From contig MWBJ01000003.1 of assembly GCA_002069525.1 (NCBI GenBank), positions 1-39,874 on the forward strand: a DNA stretch of 39,874 nucleotides, in the 5' to 3' direction. Source of the DNA: Parcubacteria group bacterium ADurb.Bin305 (GTDB lineage: Bacteria > Patescibacteriota > Minisyncoccia > UBA6257). Below, in pieces: positions 8,693 through 16,683 of this stretch. Positions within the stretch are counted from its first letter, which is position 1. Each line of letters begins with the position of its first letter. The translations under genes and the position numbers were made by a program. The notes below the pieces were generated by a model. The model saw only the letters and a program-made list of their open reading frames with translations. It ran no database searches and was not told the DNA's origin.

Positions 8693-8728
8693 AAGGCAAA
8701 TTTATACTATAAATGATTTGATATAATT

Positions 8729-9082
8729 ATGAAACATTTAAAAACTGGAAAAAAATTACATAGAAAACAAGGCCCACGCAAAGCTTTAATTAAATCATTA
8801 GAGGTAAATTTAATAATGTATGAAAAAATTAAGACAACTCAAGCTAAAGCTAAAGAAACTCAACGTCAGCTAGAAAAATTAATTACTATCGCTAAAAAAC
8901 AAGATTTAACAGCTTTGCGGCGTTTGGCGGCTGCCTTACCGGCTAAAGCCAGCCGGAAGCTATATTCCGAATTAGCTCCTCGCTATCGAACTAGAAAGGG
9001 CGGTTATACCAGAATTATCAAATTAACTCAAGGTATAAGGTCGGATGATAGCTCTATGGTGATTTTGGAATTAGTTAAATAA
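8729..9082 (+). CDS. rplQ: 50S ribosomal protein L17
   Basis: A 117-aa L17 with the conserved start KHLKTGKKLHRKQGPRKALI, the helix IKTTQAKAKETQRQLEKLIT, and the ending GGYTRIIKLTQGIRSDDSSM. L17 lies near the peptide exit tunnel on the large subunit. A TATAAT sequence ends one base before the ATG, but the expected start site would fall inside the gene, so I read it as chance. Co-transcribed after rpoA. Confidence 0.95.
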   Translation: MKHLKTGKKLHRKQGPRKALIKSLEVNLIMYEKIKTTQAKAKETQRQLEKLITIAKKQDLTALRRLAAALPAKASRKLYSELAPRYRTRKGGYTRIIKLTQGIRSDDSSMVILELVK

Positions 9083-9129
9083 TGGACTAATATACAAGTG
9101 TTTTAATTTTAATTCTGTTTGGTAATTTT

Positions 9130-9513
9130 ATGAATTCTTCAACTAAGCAAAAACAATCTATTAAAGAAACTTCCAATACTATTACCCTTGAGGCCACTGG
9201 TTATTCTTTGGGCAGATTAGCTGCTTTAGTAGCTTATTATCTTCAAGATAAGCATAAACCAAGTTATGCTCCTAATAAAGCAGGGGAAACAATTGTTAAA
9301 GTAACGAATATAGGGGGAATAAATTTTAAAGCTAACAAACTTAAAACAAAAACTTATTATTGGCATACTGGTTATATTGGGCATTTAAAAGAAGCTACTT
9401 TAGAGGAATTATGGAGAAAAAATCCAGAAAAAGTCTTTAGAATGGCAGTGAGGGGAATGCTTCCTAAAAATAAACTTAGAGATCGCCGCTTGCTTAGATT
9501 AAAAATTTCGTAG
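9130..9513 (+). CDS. rplM: 50S ribosomal protein L13, short form
   Basis: A 127-aa L13. Family features are the fold start TGYSLGRLAALVAYYLQDKH, the TYYWHTGYIGHLKEATLEEL stretch and VRGMLPKNKLRDRRLLRLKI. It ends there, lacking the usual C-terminal ~15-20 residues (the segment that continues after RLKVY in other bacteria), while the N-terminus carries about 15 extra polar residues. L13 is an early assembly protein of the 50S subunit. It is paired with rpsI as in most bacteria. Confidence 0.93.
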   Translation: MNSSTKQKQSIKETSNTITLEATGYSLGRLAALVAYYLQDKHKPSYAPNKAGETIVKVTNIGGINFKANKLKTKTYYWHTGYIGHLKEATLEELWRKNPEKVFRMAVRGMLPKNKLRDRRLLRLKIS

Positions 9514-9611
9514 TTGTTTATTAATAAGATTTATTAAAAATACAATAATTTAGATAGATAATTAAAAAATTAATAATTTTAAAAAAATAAAAAATAAAAT
9601 AAATTTAAATA

Positions 9612-10061
9612 ATGGCTAAGATAAACATTAATACTCAAGAAAATACAGAATTAACCTCAGTGGTTAAGCCTCCGATTCGCTATTTCGAAGCTGTTGGAAG
9701 AAGAAAAGAGGCCGTAGCCCGGGTTAGAATAACCGAAGGAACCCCCAAAATTTTAGTTAATGATAAAGAATTAAATTTATATTTTCCTTCTCAAGATTTA
9801 CAAGAGAAAGTAATTTTTCCTTTAAGGATAACATCCACTTTAAATAAATTCTTCGTTACTGTTAAAGTTAAAGGTGGTGGCCTAACAGGTCAAGCAGAAG
9901 CTATTAGATTAGGTCTTAGTCGGGCTTTGCTCAAATTTGATGAAACATTTAAGCCAATTTTAAGGGCTAATGGTTTGCTAACTCGAGATGCTAGAGTGGT
10001 TGAGAGGAAAAAATACGGTTTACGAAAAGCTCGACGAGCTCGCCAATGGAGAAAAAGATAA
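9612..10061 (+). CDS. rpsI: 30S ribosomal protein S9
   Basis: A 149-aa S9. An extension of about 25 residues precedes the core, which starts FEAVGRRKEAVARVRITEG. The GGGLTGQAEAIRLGLSRALL segment and the basic tail DARVVERKKYGLRKARRARQ follow, ending in WRKR; the tail reaches the P-site tRNA anticodon. It is the last gene of the operon and its stop codon overlaps the first bases of the terminator stem. Confidence 0.95.
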   Translation: MAKININTQENTELTSVVKPPIRYFEAVGRRKEAVARVRITEGTPKILVNDKELNLYFPSQDLQEKVIFPLRITSTLNKFFVTVKVKGGGLTGQAEAIRLGLSRALLKFDETFKPILRANGLLTRDARVVERKKYGLRKARRARQWRKR

Positions 10062-10101
10062 AACTTACCCCCCCTTTTTTCACCAGAGGGGGTAAGTTTT
10101 T
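10060..10101 (+). terminator. Intrinsic terminator of the infA-rpsI operon
   Basis: AAAACTTACCCCC (10060-10072) pairs perfectly with GGGGGTAAGTTTT (10088-10100), a 13-bp stem with a 15-nt loop ending in a T run. The stem begins inside the rpsI stop codon. It is one of the strongest terminators in the window. Confidence 0.9.
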
Positions 10102-10192
10102 AATTCACTAGGTTTGCTTAAATCGAGTTAGTTGTTTCGGTTTGATTATTTTATTTTTTTTTATTTTTTTTAATAATTCTATTTTTTAATCT

Positions 10193-11083
10193 ATGCCTGA
10201 ATTGCCAGAGGTTGAAACAATAGTTCAACAATTGCACAAAGAAATTACAGGAAAAGCTATTAACGATATTTGGACCGATTACCCTAAGAGTTTAAAGGGT
10301 AATTTGTCTTTGACTAAATTTTCTAAAAATGTCATAGGCCAAAAAATAACCAAGGTAATCAGGCGGGGAAAAAATATTTTAATTTTTTTAGAAAACAATT
10401 TGATTATCTTGGTGCATTTGAAATTAACCGGTCATTTTTTAATAGGAAAATATTCTCGAGTTAATGAAAGTTGGCAACCCCCTAAAGGTAATTTAAGTGA
10501 TCCTGCCAATTCTTTTATTCATTGGGTGTTTAGTTTATCAGATGGTAGGCAATTAGCTCTTTCAGATAAGAGGAAATTCATTAAAATTATGCTTTTAAAA
10601 CAAAGCGATTTGGATAGAATTGAAGATTTAAAAATTGGAATTGATCCTTTGTCGCCAGAATTTACTTTAGAGTTGTTAGTTAATTTATTAAAATCTAGCA
10701 ATAAATCAATTAAAGATTTTTTGCTGGACCAAAAATTTATAGCTGGCATCGGTAATATTTATGCCAATGAAATTTTATGGGAAGCTCAAATTTCGCCTTT
10801 TGTAAAAACTAGAGAAATTACTTTTCCAGAAACAAAGGCGTTACATCAGGCCATTATTAAAATTTTAAGGAACGCCATAAAACATCAGGGCACTTCAGCT
10901 CAAGATGAGGCCTATAGAACTATTCAAGGGGAAAAAGGTGGCTATAGTCAATTTTTAAAAGTTTATCAGAGAGAAAATCAACCTTGTTTCCGTTGCCATC
11001 AGTTAATAAAAAGGATTAAAGAAAAGAGTCGTTCTACTTTTTATTGTCCTGTTTGCCAGAAGGTGGCAGAAAAATGTAAATAA
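10193..11083 (+). CDS. mutM: Formamidopyrimidine-DNA glycosylase (Fpg)
   Basis: A 296-aa base-excision repair enzyme that removes oxidised purines such as 8-oxoguanine and cuts the abasic site. The N-terminus MPELPEVET carries the catalytic Pro2 and Glu3; RRGKNILIFL holds the conserved lysine; LLDQKFIAGIGNIYANEILW is the helix-two-turn-helix; the zinc finger CFRCHQ...STFYCPVCQ closes the protein with all four cysteines and the arginine just before STF. Slightly longer than E. coli Fpg (269) because of small insertions after GHFLIGK. It lies alone between the ribosomal terminator and a non-coding region. Confidence 0.96.
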   Translation: MPELPEVETIVQQLHKEITGKAINDIWTDYPKSLKGNLSLTKFSKNVIGQKITKVIRRGKNILIFLENNLIILVHLKLTGHFLIGKYSRVNESWQPPKGNLSDPANSFIHWVFSLSDGRQLALSDKRKFIKIMLLKQSDLDRIEDLKIGIDPLSPEFTLELLVNLLKSSNKSIKDFLLDQKFIAGIGNIYANEILWEAQISPFVKTREITFPETKALHQAIIKILRNAIKHQGTSAQDEAYRTIQGEKGGYSQFLKVYQRENQPCFRCHQLIKRIKEKSRSTFYCPVCQKVAEKCK

Positions 11084-11413
11084 GATAGAGCTATAATGCG
11101 TACTAATAATTGATTTTTAATAAAATAATTGGGAAGGTATTTTTAAATTCCGCGTTAATTTTTTGAAGTTAATATCTTGGTGGCCAATAATCTAAATAGC
11201 CGTTGAGGTCTTCTTGGTCTGCACTAAATTGATAATCAACTTTTTATTTTTCTAAGTTACCGGTGGCGCGATTGCCTATTTATCAAGTAAAATATAAGAC
11301 AAGTGACTACTTTTGAGATCGTTATTCTATTTTACCTAATTTATTTTACTTACCTTTTAAATATTCTATTCAATACCATGTCACTTATATTTTAGATGAT
11401 TTGATATGACCTC
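11084..11413. other. Intergenic stretch without an intact gene
   Basis: About 330 AT-rich bases after mutM. The only thing noticed is a short minus-strand protein-like fragment (11169-11279, separate entry). No RNA fold or repeat stands out until the promoter at 11414. Confidence 0.5.
11169..11279 (-). pseudogene. Possible minus-strand gene remnant (C-terminal piece)
   Basis: Read on the minus strand, this stretch gives IGNRATGNLEK, an in-frame TAA (11253-11255), then KVDYQFSADQEDLNGYL followed by DYWPPRY and a stop at 11169-11171. The composition is protein-like rather than random AT-rich text, but there is no start codon and the fragment is short. It may be the tail of a decayed gene or chance. 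Confidence 0.25.
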
Positions 11414-11441
11414 TTGACAAAATTTTTTTATCTGATAGGAT
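11414..11441 (+). promoter_or_regulatory. Promoter of the tandem-hairpin RNA
   Basis: A perfect -35 hexamer TTGACA (11414-11419), a 16-nt spacer, and TAGGAT (11436-11441, four of six consensus bases). The expected transcription start, about 7 bases downstream, coincides with the first base pair of the first hairpin (11448). Confidence 0.7.
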
Positions 11442-11447
11442 AGTAAT

Positions 11448-11540
11448 GATGTTATTTGAAAGCCGCAAGGCCGACAAATAACATCACTGCTGTCTCTTTG
11501 AAGCCGCAAGGCAGAAAAGAGGCAGCATTTTTTATTTTTT
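11448..11540 (+). ncRNA. Candidate small RNA with two tandem GCAA-capped hairpins
   Basis: Hairpin 1 (11448-11485) has a perfect 11-bp stem GATGTTATTTG/CAAATAACATC, a 3x3 internal loop (AAA/CGA), then GCC-GCAA-GGC. Hairpin 2 (11488-11527) has a 12-bp stem with one G.U pair, a 3x3 purine loop (GAA/AGA), then the identical GCC-GCAA-GGC cap, and runs straight into a T tract. Promoter, two like-shaped hairpins and terminator together make a free-standing gene of about 90 nt. I do not recognise the family. The outer stems of the two hairpins have different sequences while loop, cap and architecture are the same, which suggests that structure is what matters. Confidence 0.65.
11488..11540 (+). terminator. 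Intrinsic terminator (hairpin 2 of the small RNA)
   Basis: The 12-bp outer stem TGCTGTCTCTTT (11488-11499) with AAAGAGGCAGCA (11516-11527) is followed by six T, one A and six more T (11528-11540). The second hairpin therefore ends the transcript as well as forming part of the RNA. Confidence 0.75.
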
Positions 11541-11695
11541 AGTATCTTGAATCTAATTATTCTAATTAATTTAGTCAAAAATCTAAGTTAACCATTATGA
11601 GTAAATTTTAAATTCGTCTAGATTATTTTAAGTCCTCTCAAAAATTAATTTAGGGTTAAAAGATTTTCTACTATACTATAGACTGAGACGCCTTA

Positions 11696-11724
11696 TTGAT
11701 TTTAAGAGGTGTTTATGATAAACT
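11696..11724 (+). promoter_or_regulatory. Candidate promoter of murA-mreB
   Basis: TTGATT (11696-11701), a 17-nt spacer, and TAAACT (11719-11724) preceded by TGA. The start site near 11731 would give a leader of about 26 bases before the murA ATG. Confidence 0.5.
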
Positions 11725-11756
11725 AGTAATTAAACAATTGGTCAATTTCGTAAATT

Positions 11757-13037
11757 ATGGATGCTTTTATTATTAAAGGTTCCAAATCACTCAAAGGTGA
11801 AATAGAAGTAAGGGGCGCTAAAAATGCCACTTTGCCTATTTTAGCTGCTTCGTTGCTTACCCAAGAATCTTCAGTTTTAGATAACTTACCCTTAATTGAA
11901 GACGTAAAAAAAATGATTACTTTGCTAGAAAGTTTTGGGGTAAAAATTACTTGGTTAGGTGAGCGAAAAATTAAAATTGATCCTAAAAATTTAAATTTAG
12001 ATAATTTAGACCAAAAGTTGGTTAAAAAAATTAGGGGATCTGTTTTACTTATTGCCGCTTTGATTCATCGGTTTAATAAGGTAAAATTGGCGCCGCCGGG
12101 TGGTTGTTTTATAGGGGTGAGACCAATTGATGCTCATATTGATGGGTTAAGACAATTAGGTGTCAAAGTTAAAATGACACCGGAATATTATTGTTATGAT
12201 GGTAGTGAAATGGTGGCTCAGGAAGTTATTTTACCTGAGTTTTCCGTCACTGCGACTGAGAACATTTTAATGTTAGGTTCTGTTTTAAAAGGTACGACAG
12301 TGGTAAAAATTGCAGCGGTAGAACCTCATATAGAAGAATTAGTAGGTGTCTTAAACCAAATGGGCGCTGAAATTCATTTAGTTAATTCCCACGTTTTCGA
12401 AATTAAGGGCAGTAGAAAACTTCATGGCTTTTCCCATTATTTAGAGCCAGATTATTTAGAGGCAGGCACTTTTATGATTTTAAGCGCTGCTACTAAAGGG
12501 AGAATAATTATTCATAATGTAATTTCCCGACATTTAGATTTAGTAATGAAAAAATTACAAAATATTGGTGTTAAAATGGAAATAATAAAACGTGCTGATG
12601 GTTTGGAGGATGTTGTAATGCATCCTGCTTACACCTTAAACTCTTTTAAATTGCAGACTTTGCCCTATCCCGGTATACCAACCGATCTCCAAGCGCCTTT
12701 TGGGGTCTTAGCCACTGAATGCAATGGGACTTCCTTAATTTTTGACCCAATGTACGATGGCAGATTAAAATATATAGATGAGTTAGTCAAAATGGGGGCT
12801 AATGCTTTAGTTGCTGATCCTCATAGAGCTTTGATTACTGGTCCTACGGTTTTAAATGGGGTAGAAATTAATTCATTAGATATTCGAGCCGGAATGAGTT
12901 TAGTAATTGCAGCTTTGATAGCTAGCGGAACTACTACCCTTAAAGAAGCCAATGAGATAGATAGGGGGTATGAAAAAATTGAAGAACGCCTGCTTAAATT
13001 AGGCGCTGATATAAAACGAGTAAATTTATCTTTATGA
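11757..13037 (+). CDS. murA: UDP-N-acetylglucosamine 1-carboxyvinyltransferase
   Basis: A 426-aa enzyme of the first committed step of peptidoglycan synthesis: it transfers enolpyruvate from PEP to UDP-GlcNAc in the cytoplasm. The N-terminal KGSKSLKGEIEVRGAKNATL contains the conserved Lys-Asn pair. The active-site loop PPGGCFIGVRPID carries the nucleophile Cys117, so the fosfomycin-sensitive cysteine form is present. FPYPGIPTD-like text (LPYPGIPTDLQAP) and DIRAGMSLVIAAL near the end are also typical. Its TGA stop overlaps the next ATG by four bases (ATGA), implying translational coupling with mreB. Confidence 0.96.
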   Translation: MDAFIIKGSKSLKGEIEVRGAKNATLPILAASLLTQESSVLDNLPLIEDVKKMITLLESFGVKITWLGERKIKIDPKNLNLDNLDQKLVKKIRGSVLLIAALIHRFNKVKLAPPGGCFIGVRPIDAHIDGLRQLGVKVKMTPEYYCYDGSEMVAQEVILPEFSVTATENILMLGSVLKGTTVVKIAAVEPHIEELVGVLNQMGAEIHLVNSHVFEIKGSRKLHGFSHYLEPDYLEAGTFMILSAATKGRIIIHNVISRHLDLVMKKLQNIGVKMEIIKRADGLEDVVMHPAYTLNSFKLQTLPYPGIPTDLQAPFGVLATECNGTSLIFDPMYDGRLKYIDELVKMGANALVADPHRALITGPTVLNGVEINSLDIRAGMSLVIAALIASGTTTLKEANEIDRGYEKIEERLLKLGADIKRVNLSL

Positions 13038-14041
13038 CTGTTAAAAAATTAGGCATAGATTTAGGTACAGCTAATACTTTGGTTTTTATTCCCCATAAAG
13101 GGGTGGTAATTAATGAACCTTCGATAGTAGCTGTAACCCAAGATGATAATAAAGTTTTAGCTATCGGTTCTCAGGCTAGACAAATGATTGGCAGAACGCC
13201 TGATGTTATTAAAACCTACAAACCCTTAAAAGATGGCGTGATTGCTGATTATAAGGTTACTCAGACAATGTTAAAATATTTTATTGATCAAGCTTTAGGG
13301 CAATGGCGTTTTTTTAAACCAGATGTAGTAATTTCTGTTCCAGCTGGCATTACTTCTACTGAACAGCGAGCAGTTATTGAGGCAGCTAAAGAAGCAGGTG
13401 CCAAAGAAGCTTTTATTGTCCGAGAGCCAATTTTAGCTGCTTTAGGCGCTGGGGTAGCTATTAATTCAGCTGGAGGTAATATGATTGTGAATATTGGAGG
13501 AGGAACTACTGAGATAGCAGTAATTTCTTTGGGCGGTATTGTGACTTGGGCTTCGGTGCGGGTGGCTGGCAATAAAATGGATGAAGCTATTACGGATTAT
13601 ATTAAAAAGAAATATAATTTAGCTATTGGGGAACGAACAGCTGAAACAGTTAAAATAGAAATTGGTAGTGCTTTAACTACGAAACAGAAAGAAGAGATGG
13701 AAATTAGGGGTTTGGATTTACGCGAAGGTTTACCTAAAAACATTGTAGTTAATTCTAATGAAATAGCAGAAGCTATTAGTGCTCCTTTAGGAGAGATCGT
13801 CAAGGCCATTAAGTCAGTCTTGGCTGAAACGCCGCCAGAATTAGCAGCCGATATTATGGAAAGAGGAATGGTGTTAGCTGGTGGAGGAGCTCTTTTGAAG
13901 AACATAGATGCGTTGTTCAGTAGGGTTACTGGCGTCAGTAGTTTTATTGCAGATGAATCTCTGTTTTGTGTAGCTAAGGGCACTGGGGTAATTTTAGATA
14001 ATTTGGATTTATATAAACGCAGTATTACCACTTTTAAATAA
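13034..14041 (+). CDS. mreB: Rod-shape actin homologue MreB (first copy)
   Basis: A 335-aa bacterial actin. Phosphate-binding loops are visible: GIDLGTANTLVFIPHKGVVI at the start, MIVNIGGGTTEIAVISLGGI in the middle and MVLAGGGALLKNIDALF near the end; the motif VVISVPAGITSTEQRAVIEA is diagnostic of MreB/Mbl. It organises side-wall synthesis at the inner membrane. It overlaps murA by 4 bases. A second, diverged copy lies at 17976, next to mreC. Confidence 0.95.
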   Translation: MTVKKLGIDLGTANTLVFIPHKGVVINEPSIVAVTQDDNKVLAIGSQARQMIGRTPDVIKTYKPLKDGVIADYKVTQTMLKYFIDQALGQWRFFKPDVVISVPAGITSTEQRAVIEAAKEAGAKEAFIVREPILAALGAGVAINSAGGNMIVNIGGGTTEIAVISLGGIVTWASVRVAGNKMDEAITDYIKKKYNLAIGERTAETVKIEIGSALTTKQKEEMEIRGLDLREGLPKNIVVNSNEIAEAISAPLGEIVKAIKSVLAETPPELAADIMERGMVLAGGGALLKNIDALFSRVTGVSSFIADESLFCVAKGTGVILDNLDLYKRSITTFK

Positions 14042-14068
14042 GTATTTTAATAGCTCATTAAGTTGTTT

Positions 14069-14992
14069 ATGTTTTTTGCCTCAGAATCACTTAAACATTT
14101 TTTACAGGAATCTTTAGTTCAAGAGAGCAATCTGCCACTAAGTTTATTATTTTGGGGCGAAGAGGGTATTGGAAAAATGACAGCAGCTAAATATTTAGCC
14201 GCTACAATTCTATGCCAAACTGATAAAAAGAAATGGGGTGGTTGCGCTAGATGTCGTTCTTGTCAGATGGTTAAAAATAATATTCATCCTGATTTGAAAA
14301 TTATTCTAGGATTAAATGAGAGTATTAAAATAGAAGACATCAATGGCGAAGAAGGGATAATTAATTTTTTATCTTTTTATCCTCAATTATCTCCAGCTCG
14401 GATAGTTATTATGGATAATGCTGACCGAATGACCCTAGAGGCTCAAAATGCTTTCTTAAAAACATTAGAAGAACCTCCGTCTAAATCTCTTATTATACTA
14501 ATTTCGGCTCAGCCGTTAAAATTATTACCAACAGTGCGTTCGCGCCTAATATCTCTTAGATTTCAACGAGCTTCTGGCAACAAAATAGCAAAATTTTTAG
14601 AAAAGGAGAAAAAAATACCTCAAGAACAAGCCACATCCTTAGCCAATCTTAGCCAAGGTAGAATAGGTTTAGCTTTGAGGTTGCTTGATGAAAATTATTT
14701 GAATTTAAGGCAGGAGGCAGTTAAAGATTTACAAAATTTATTAACCGATGATTTGTTAGCTAAATTTAATTATTTAGAACAGAATACAGCCGATAGAGAA
14801 TTATTAAAAGAAAAAATAGTTATTTGGTTGGAGTTTCTAAACCAGCAGTTATTATTAGAAGAGGCAGCAAGGTCGGTGTCTTATAATAAAATAGAAAATT
14901 TAACAAAAGAGTTGCTGGTAGCTTATGATTTATTAAATAATACTAATATTAATCAAAGATTATTAATGGAAAATATATTTTTGACAGTCTAA
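14069..14992 (+). CDS. holB: DNA polymerase III delta' subunit (clamp-loader)
   Basis: A clamp-loader AAA+ subunit of about 307 aa. Walker A-like GEEGIGKMTAAKYLA, a zinc module with four cysteines (Cys-x9-Cys-x2-Cys-x2-Cys, ending CARCRSC), Walker B-like IVIMDNADRM, the AQNAFLKTLEEPP segment and the sensor-1/arginine-finger region TVRSRLISLRF (in place of the usual SRC). It loads the sliding clamp at the replication fork. An in-frame TTG at 14063 would add two residues; I prefer the ATG. Placed between mreB and frr, an unremarkable neighbourhood without shared function. Confidence 0.88.
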   Translation: MFFASESLKHFLQESLVQESNLPLSLLFWGEEGIGKMTAAKYLAATILCQTDKKKWGGCARCRSCQMVKNNIHPDLKIILGLNESIKIEDINGEEGIINFLSFYPQLSPARIVIMDNADRMTLEAQNAFLKTLEEPPSKSLIILISAQPLKLLPTVRSRLISLRFQRASGNKIAKFLEKEKKIPQEQATSLANLSQGRIGLALRLLDENYLNLRQEAVKDLQNLLTDDLLAKFNYLEQNTADRELLKEKIVIWLEFLNQQLLLEEAARSVSYNKIENLTKELLVAYDLLNNTNINQRLLMENIFLTV

Positions 14993-15071
14993 AAGGTTAG
15001 CTTTTTCTAATAGGTGCAATAAAAATAATAAAAATCATAAATAAAATAAATAAAATAAATAAAAGTTCTTT

Positions 15072-15629
15072 ATGCCAGAATTAATTATTAAAAAACTGGA
15101 AACCAATATTCAGGAATTAGTTCATTCTTTTGAAGAAGATCTTAAAGCTTTTAGGACAGCTAGGCCTTCGCCAGCGTTAATAGAAAATATTATCGTGGAA
15201 GCTTATGGAAGTGCCTCGCCTTTGAAACACTTAGCTTCTATTAGCATTCAGCCCCCTAATGCTTTAGTGGTAGAACCATGGGATAAAACTATAATTCCAG
15301 CTATAATTAAAGCCTTAGGATCATCACCTTTGGGCGTTAATCCTCAATCTGATGGTATTTCCGTAAAAATATATTTACCCCCATTAACGCACGAGCGAAA
15401 GCAGGAATTAATTAAATTCCTGAGTTCTAAAAAAGAGGAGTACAGGATTAAAGTTAGACAAATTAGAGAAGACAGTTTGGAAATGGTAAAAAACGCTTTT
15501 GATAAAAAAGAAATTTCCGAAGATGATAAGTTTAGATTAAAAGAAGAAATCCAGAAAAGAATAGATTCCAGTAATAAGAATTTAGATGAAATAGAAAAAA
15601 AGAAAGCAGACGAGATTATGAATAGCTAG
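15072..15629 (+). CDS. frr: Ribosome recycling factor
   Basis: A 185-aa RRF, the usual size. Features: FEEDLKAFRTARPSPALIENI at the N-terminus, the beta-rich domain II (QPPNALVVEPWD, NPQSDGISVKIYLPPLTHER), and the long terminal helices KVRQIREDSLEMV and SEDDKFRLKEEIQKRIDS. With EF-G it splits the post-termination ribosome. The next gene starts about 190 bases later. Confidence 0.96.
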   Translation: MPELIIKKLETNIQELVHSFEEDLKAFRTARPSPALIENIIVEAYGSASPLKHLASISIQPPNALVVEPWDKTIIPAIIKALGSSPLGVNPQSDGISVKIYLPPLTHERKQELIKFLSSKKEEYRIKVRQIREDSLEMVKNAFDKKEISEDDKFRLKEEIQKRIDSSNKNLDEIEKKKADEIMNS

Positions 15630-15818
15630 GCTTAACGAGAGAAATGAGAGAGCTGAAATTACTGAAATTTAAGCAGTGTTTCTGCAAGATTAGTTGGCTG
15701 TTTTTTTATTATTTTTTTCAGTCTGTTATTGGTTATTTTGTTCACACTAAAAATTATGGTTATGGTTTTTTGGTTAATAAATTAAATAATAATTAAGTTA
15801 TTTTTTTAAAATATTGGT

Positions 15819-16643
15819 ATGGTTTTTTTTATTTATGCGATAATTGCTGTTAGTTTCTTGTTGGTTGTTCATGAATTTGGGCATTTTGTTTTGGCAAGAT
15901 TATTCGGGGTTAAAGTAGAAGAATTCAGTATTGGTTTTCCTCCTCGTTTATGGTCTAAAGAAAAAAATGGCGTACTTTATTCTCTAAATGCTATTCCCTT
16001 TGGGGCTTATGTGAAAATTGCCGATATGGAAGAAAATAGTAACACCAAAGCAATAGCTCCAGATAGTTTTCAAGCCCAACCGCTTATTAATAAGATTTTA
16101 ATTTTGTTAGGAGGTCCTTTGTTTAATATTTTACTGGCAGCGATAATTTTTTTCTTTTTATTTTGGTTAGGAGTCCTGCCCCCGAATATGTTTGGCAATA
16201 ATTTTATTTTTTCAACAGAAATGAATTTTGGTGAAGCTATAATAACTACCGTCCGTTTTATTAATTTTATTAGCGTTGAATTTGTGAAAGGATTAGGACA
16301 ATTGTTTATAAATATTTTTACTAAAGGTAACATCAATGATATTATGGGTCCAGTTGGTATTACTGCTTTAACGGCGCAAGGATTTAAACAAGACGCTGGT
16401 GTAGGTTTTGCCATCTTAGGTTTAATGACCTATAGCTTAGGTGTTTGTAACTGTTTTCCCATTCCAGCTTTAGATGGCGGTAGAATTTTATTTTTATTAA
16501 TTGAAGCAATAAGAAAAAAATCAATGGATAAAAAAACCGAGGCTTTAATAACGGGAATATGTTTGGCTATTTTATTTATTTTTATGATCGTGGTCACTAT
16601 TAAAGATATTAATTTTTTCTTTATTAAAAAACCCTTCGGTTAA
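15819..16643 (+). CDS. rseP: Site-2 protease (M50) lacking a PDZ domain
   Basis: A 274-aa intramembrane zinc metalloprotease. The zinc-binding HEFGH (His18, Glu19, His22) lies in the first membrane helix, and the third ligand motif PALDGGR (Asp219) in a later one; FSIGFPPRLWSK and NAIPFGAYVKI are the usual following segments. Family members of the RseP type have one or two PDZ domains between GGP-containing TM2 and the third helix; here only about 60 residues of hydrophobic or linker sequence fill that space, so no PDZ fits. It cleaves membrane-bound regulators or leftover signal peptides in related bacteria; the substrate here is unknown. Confidence 0.9.
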   Translation: MVFFIYAIIAVSFLLVVHEFGHFVLARLFGVKVEEFSIGFPPRLWSKEKNGVLYSLNAIPFGAYVKIADMEENSNTKAIAPDSFQAQPLINKILILLGGPLFNILLAAIIFFFLFWLGVLPPNMFGNNFIFSTEMNFGEAIITTVRFINFISVEFVKGLGQLFINIFTKGNINDIMGPVGITALTAQGFKQDAGVGFAILGLMTYSLGVCNCFPIPALDGGRILFLLIEAIRKKSMDKKTEALITGICLAILFIFMIVVTIKDINFFFIKKPFG

Positions 16644-16683
16644 AATAAAAATGTTTAAAATTTAACAAGTAATTATATTATTT

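Noticed and set aside
8722-8727. TATAAT as promoter of rplQ
   Set aside because: It ends one base before the ATG, so transcription would start inside the gene; most likely chance within the operon.
11381-11578. 65-codon minus-strand frame across the small RNA
   Set aside because: It covers the promoter and both hairpins in antisense; the translation follows from the hairpin sequence and has no ribosome-binding site.
13022-13045. Alternative genetic code with TGA as glycine
   Set aside because: TGA ends murA exactly at the family length and overlaps the mreB start; reading through would soon hit TAG.
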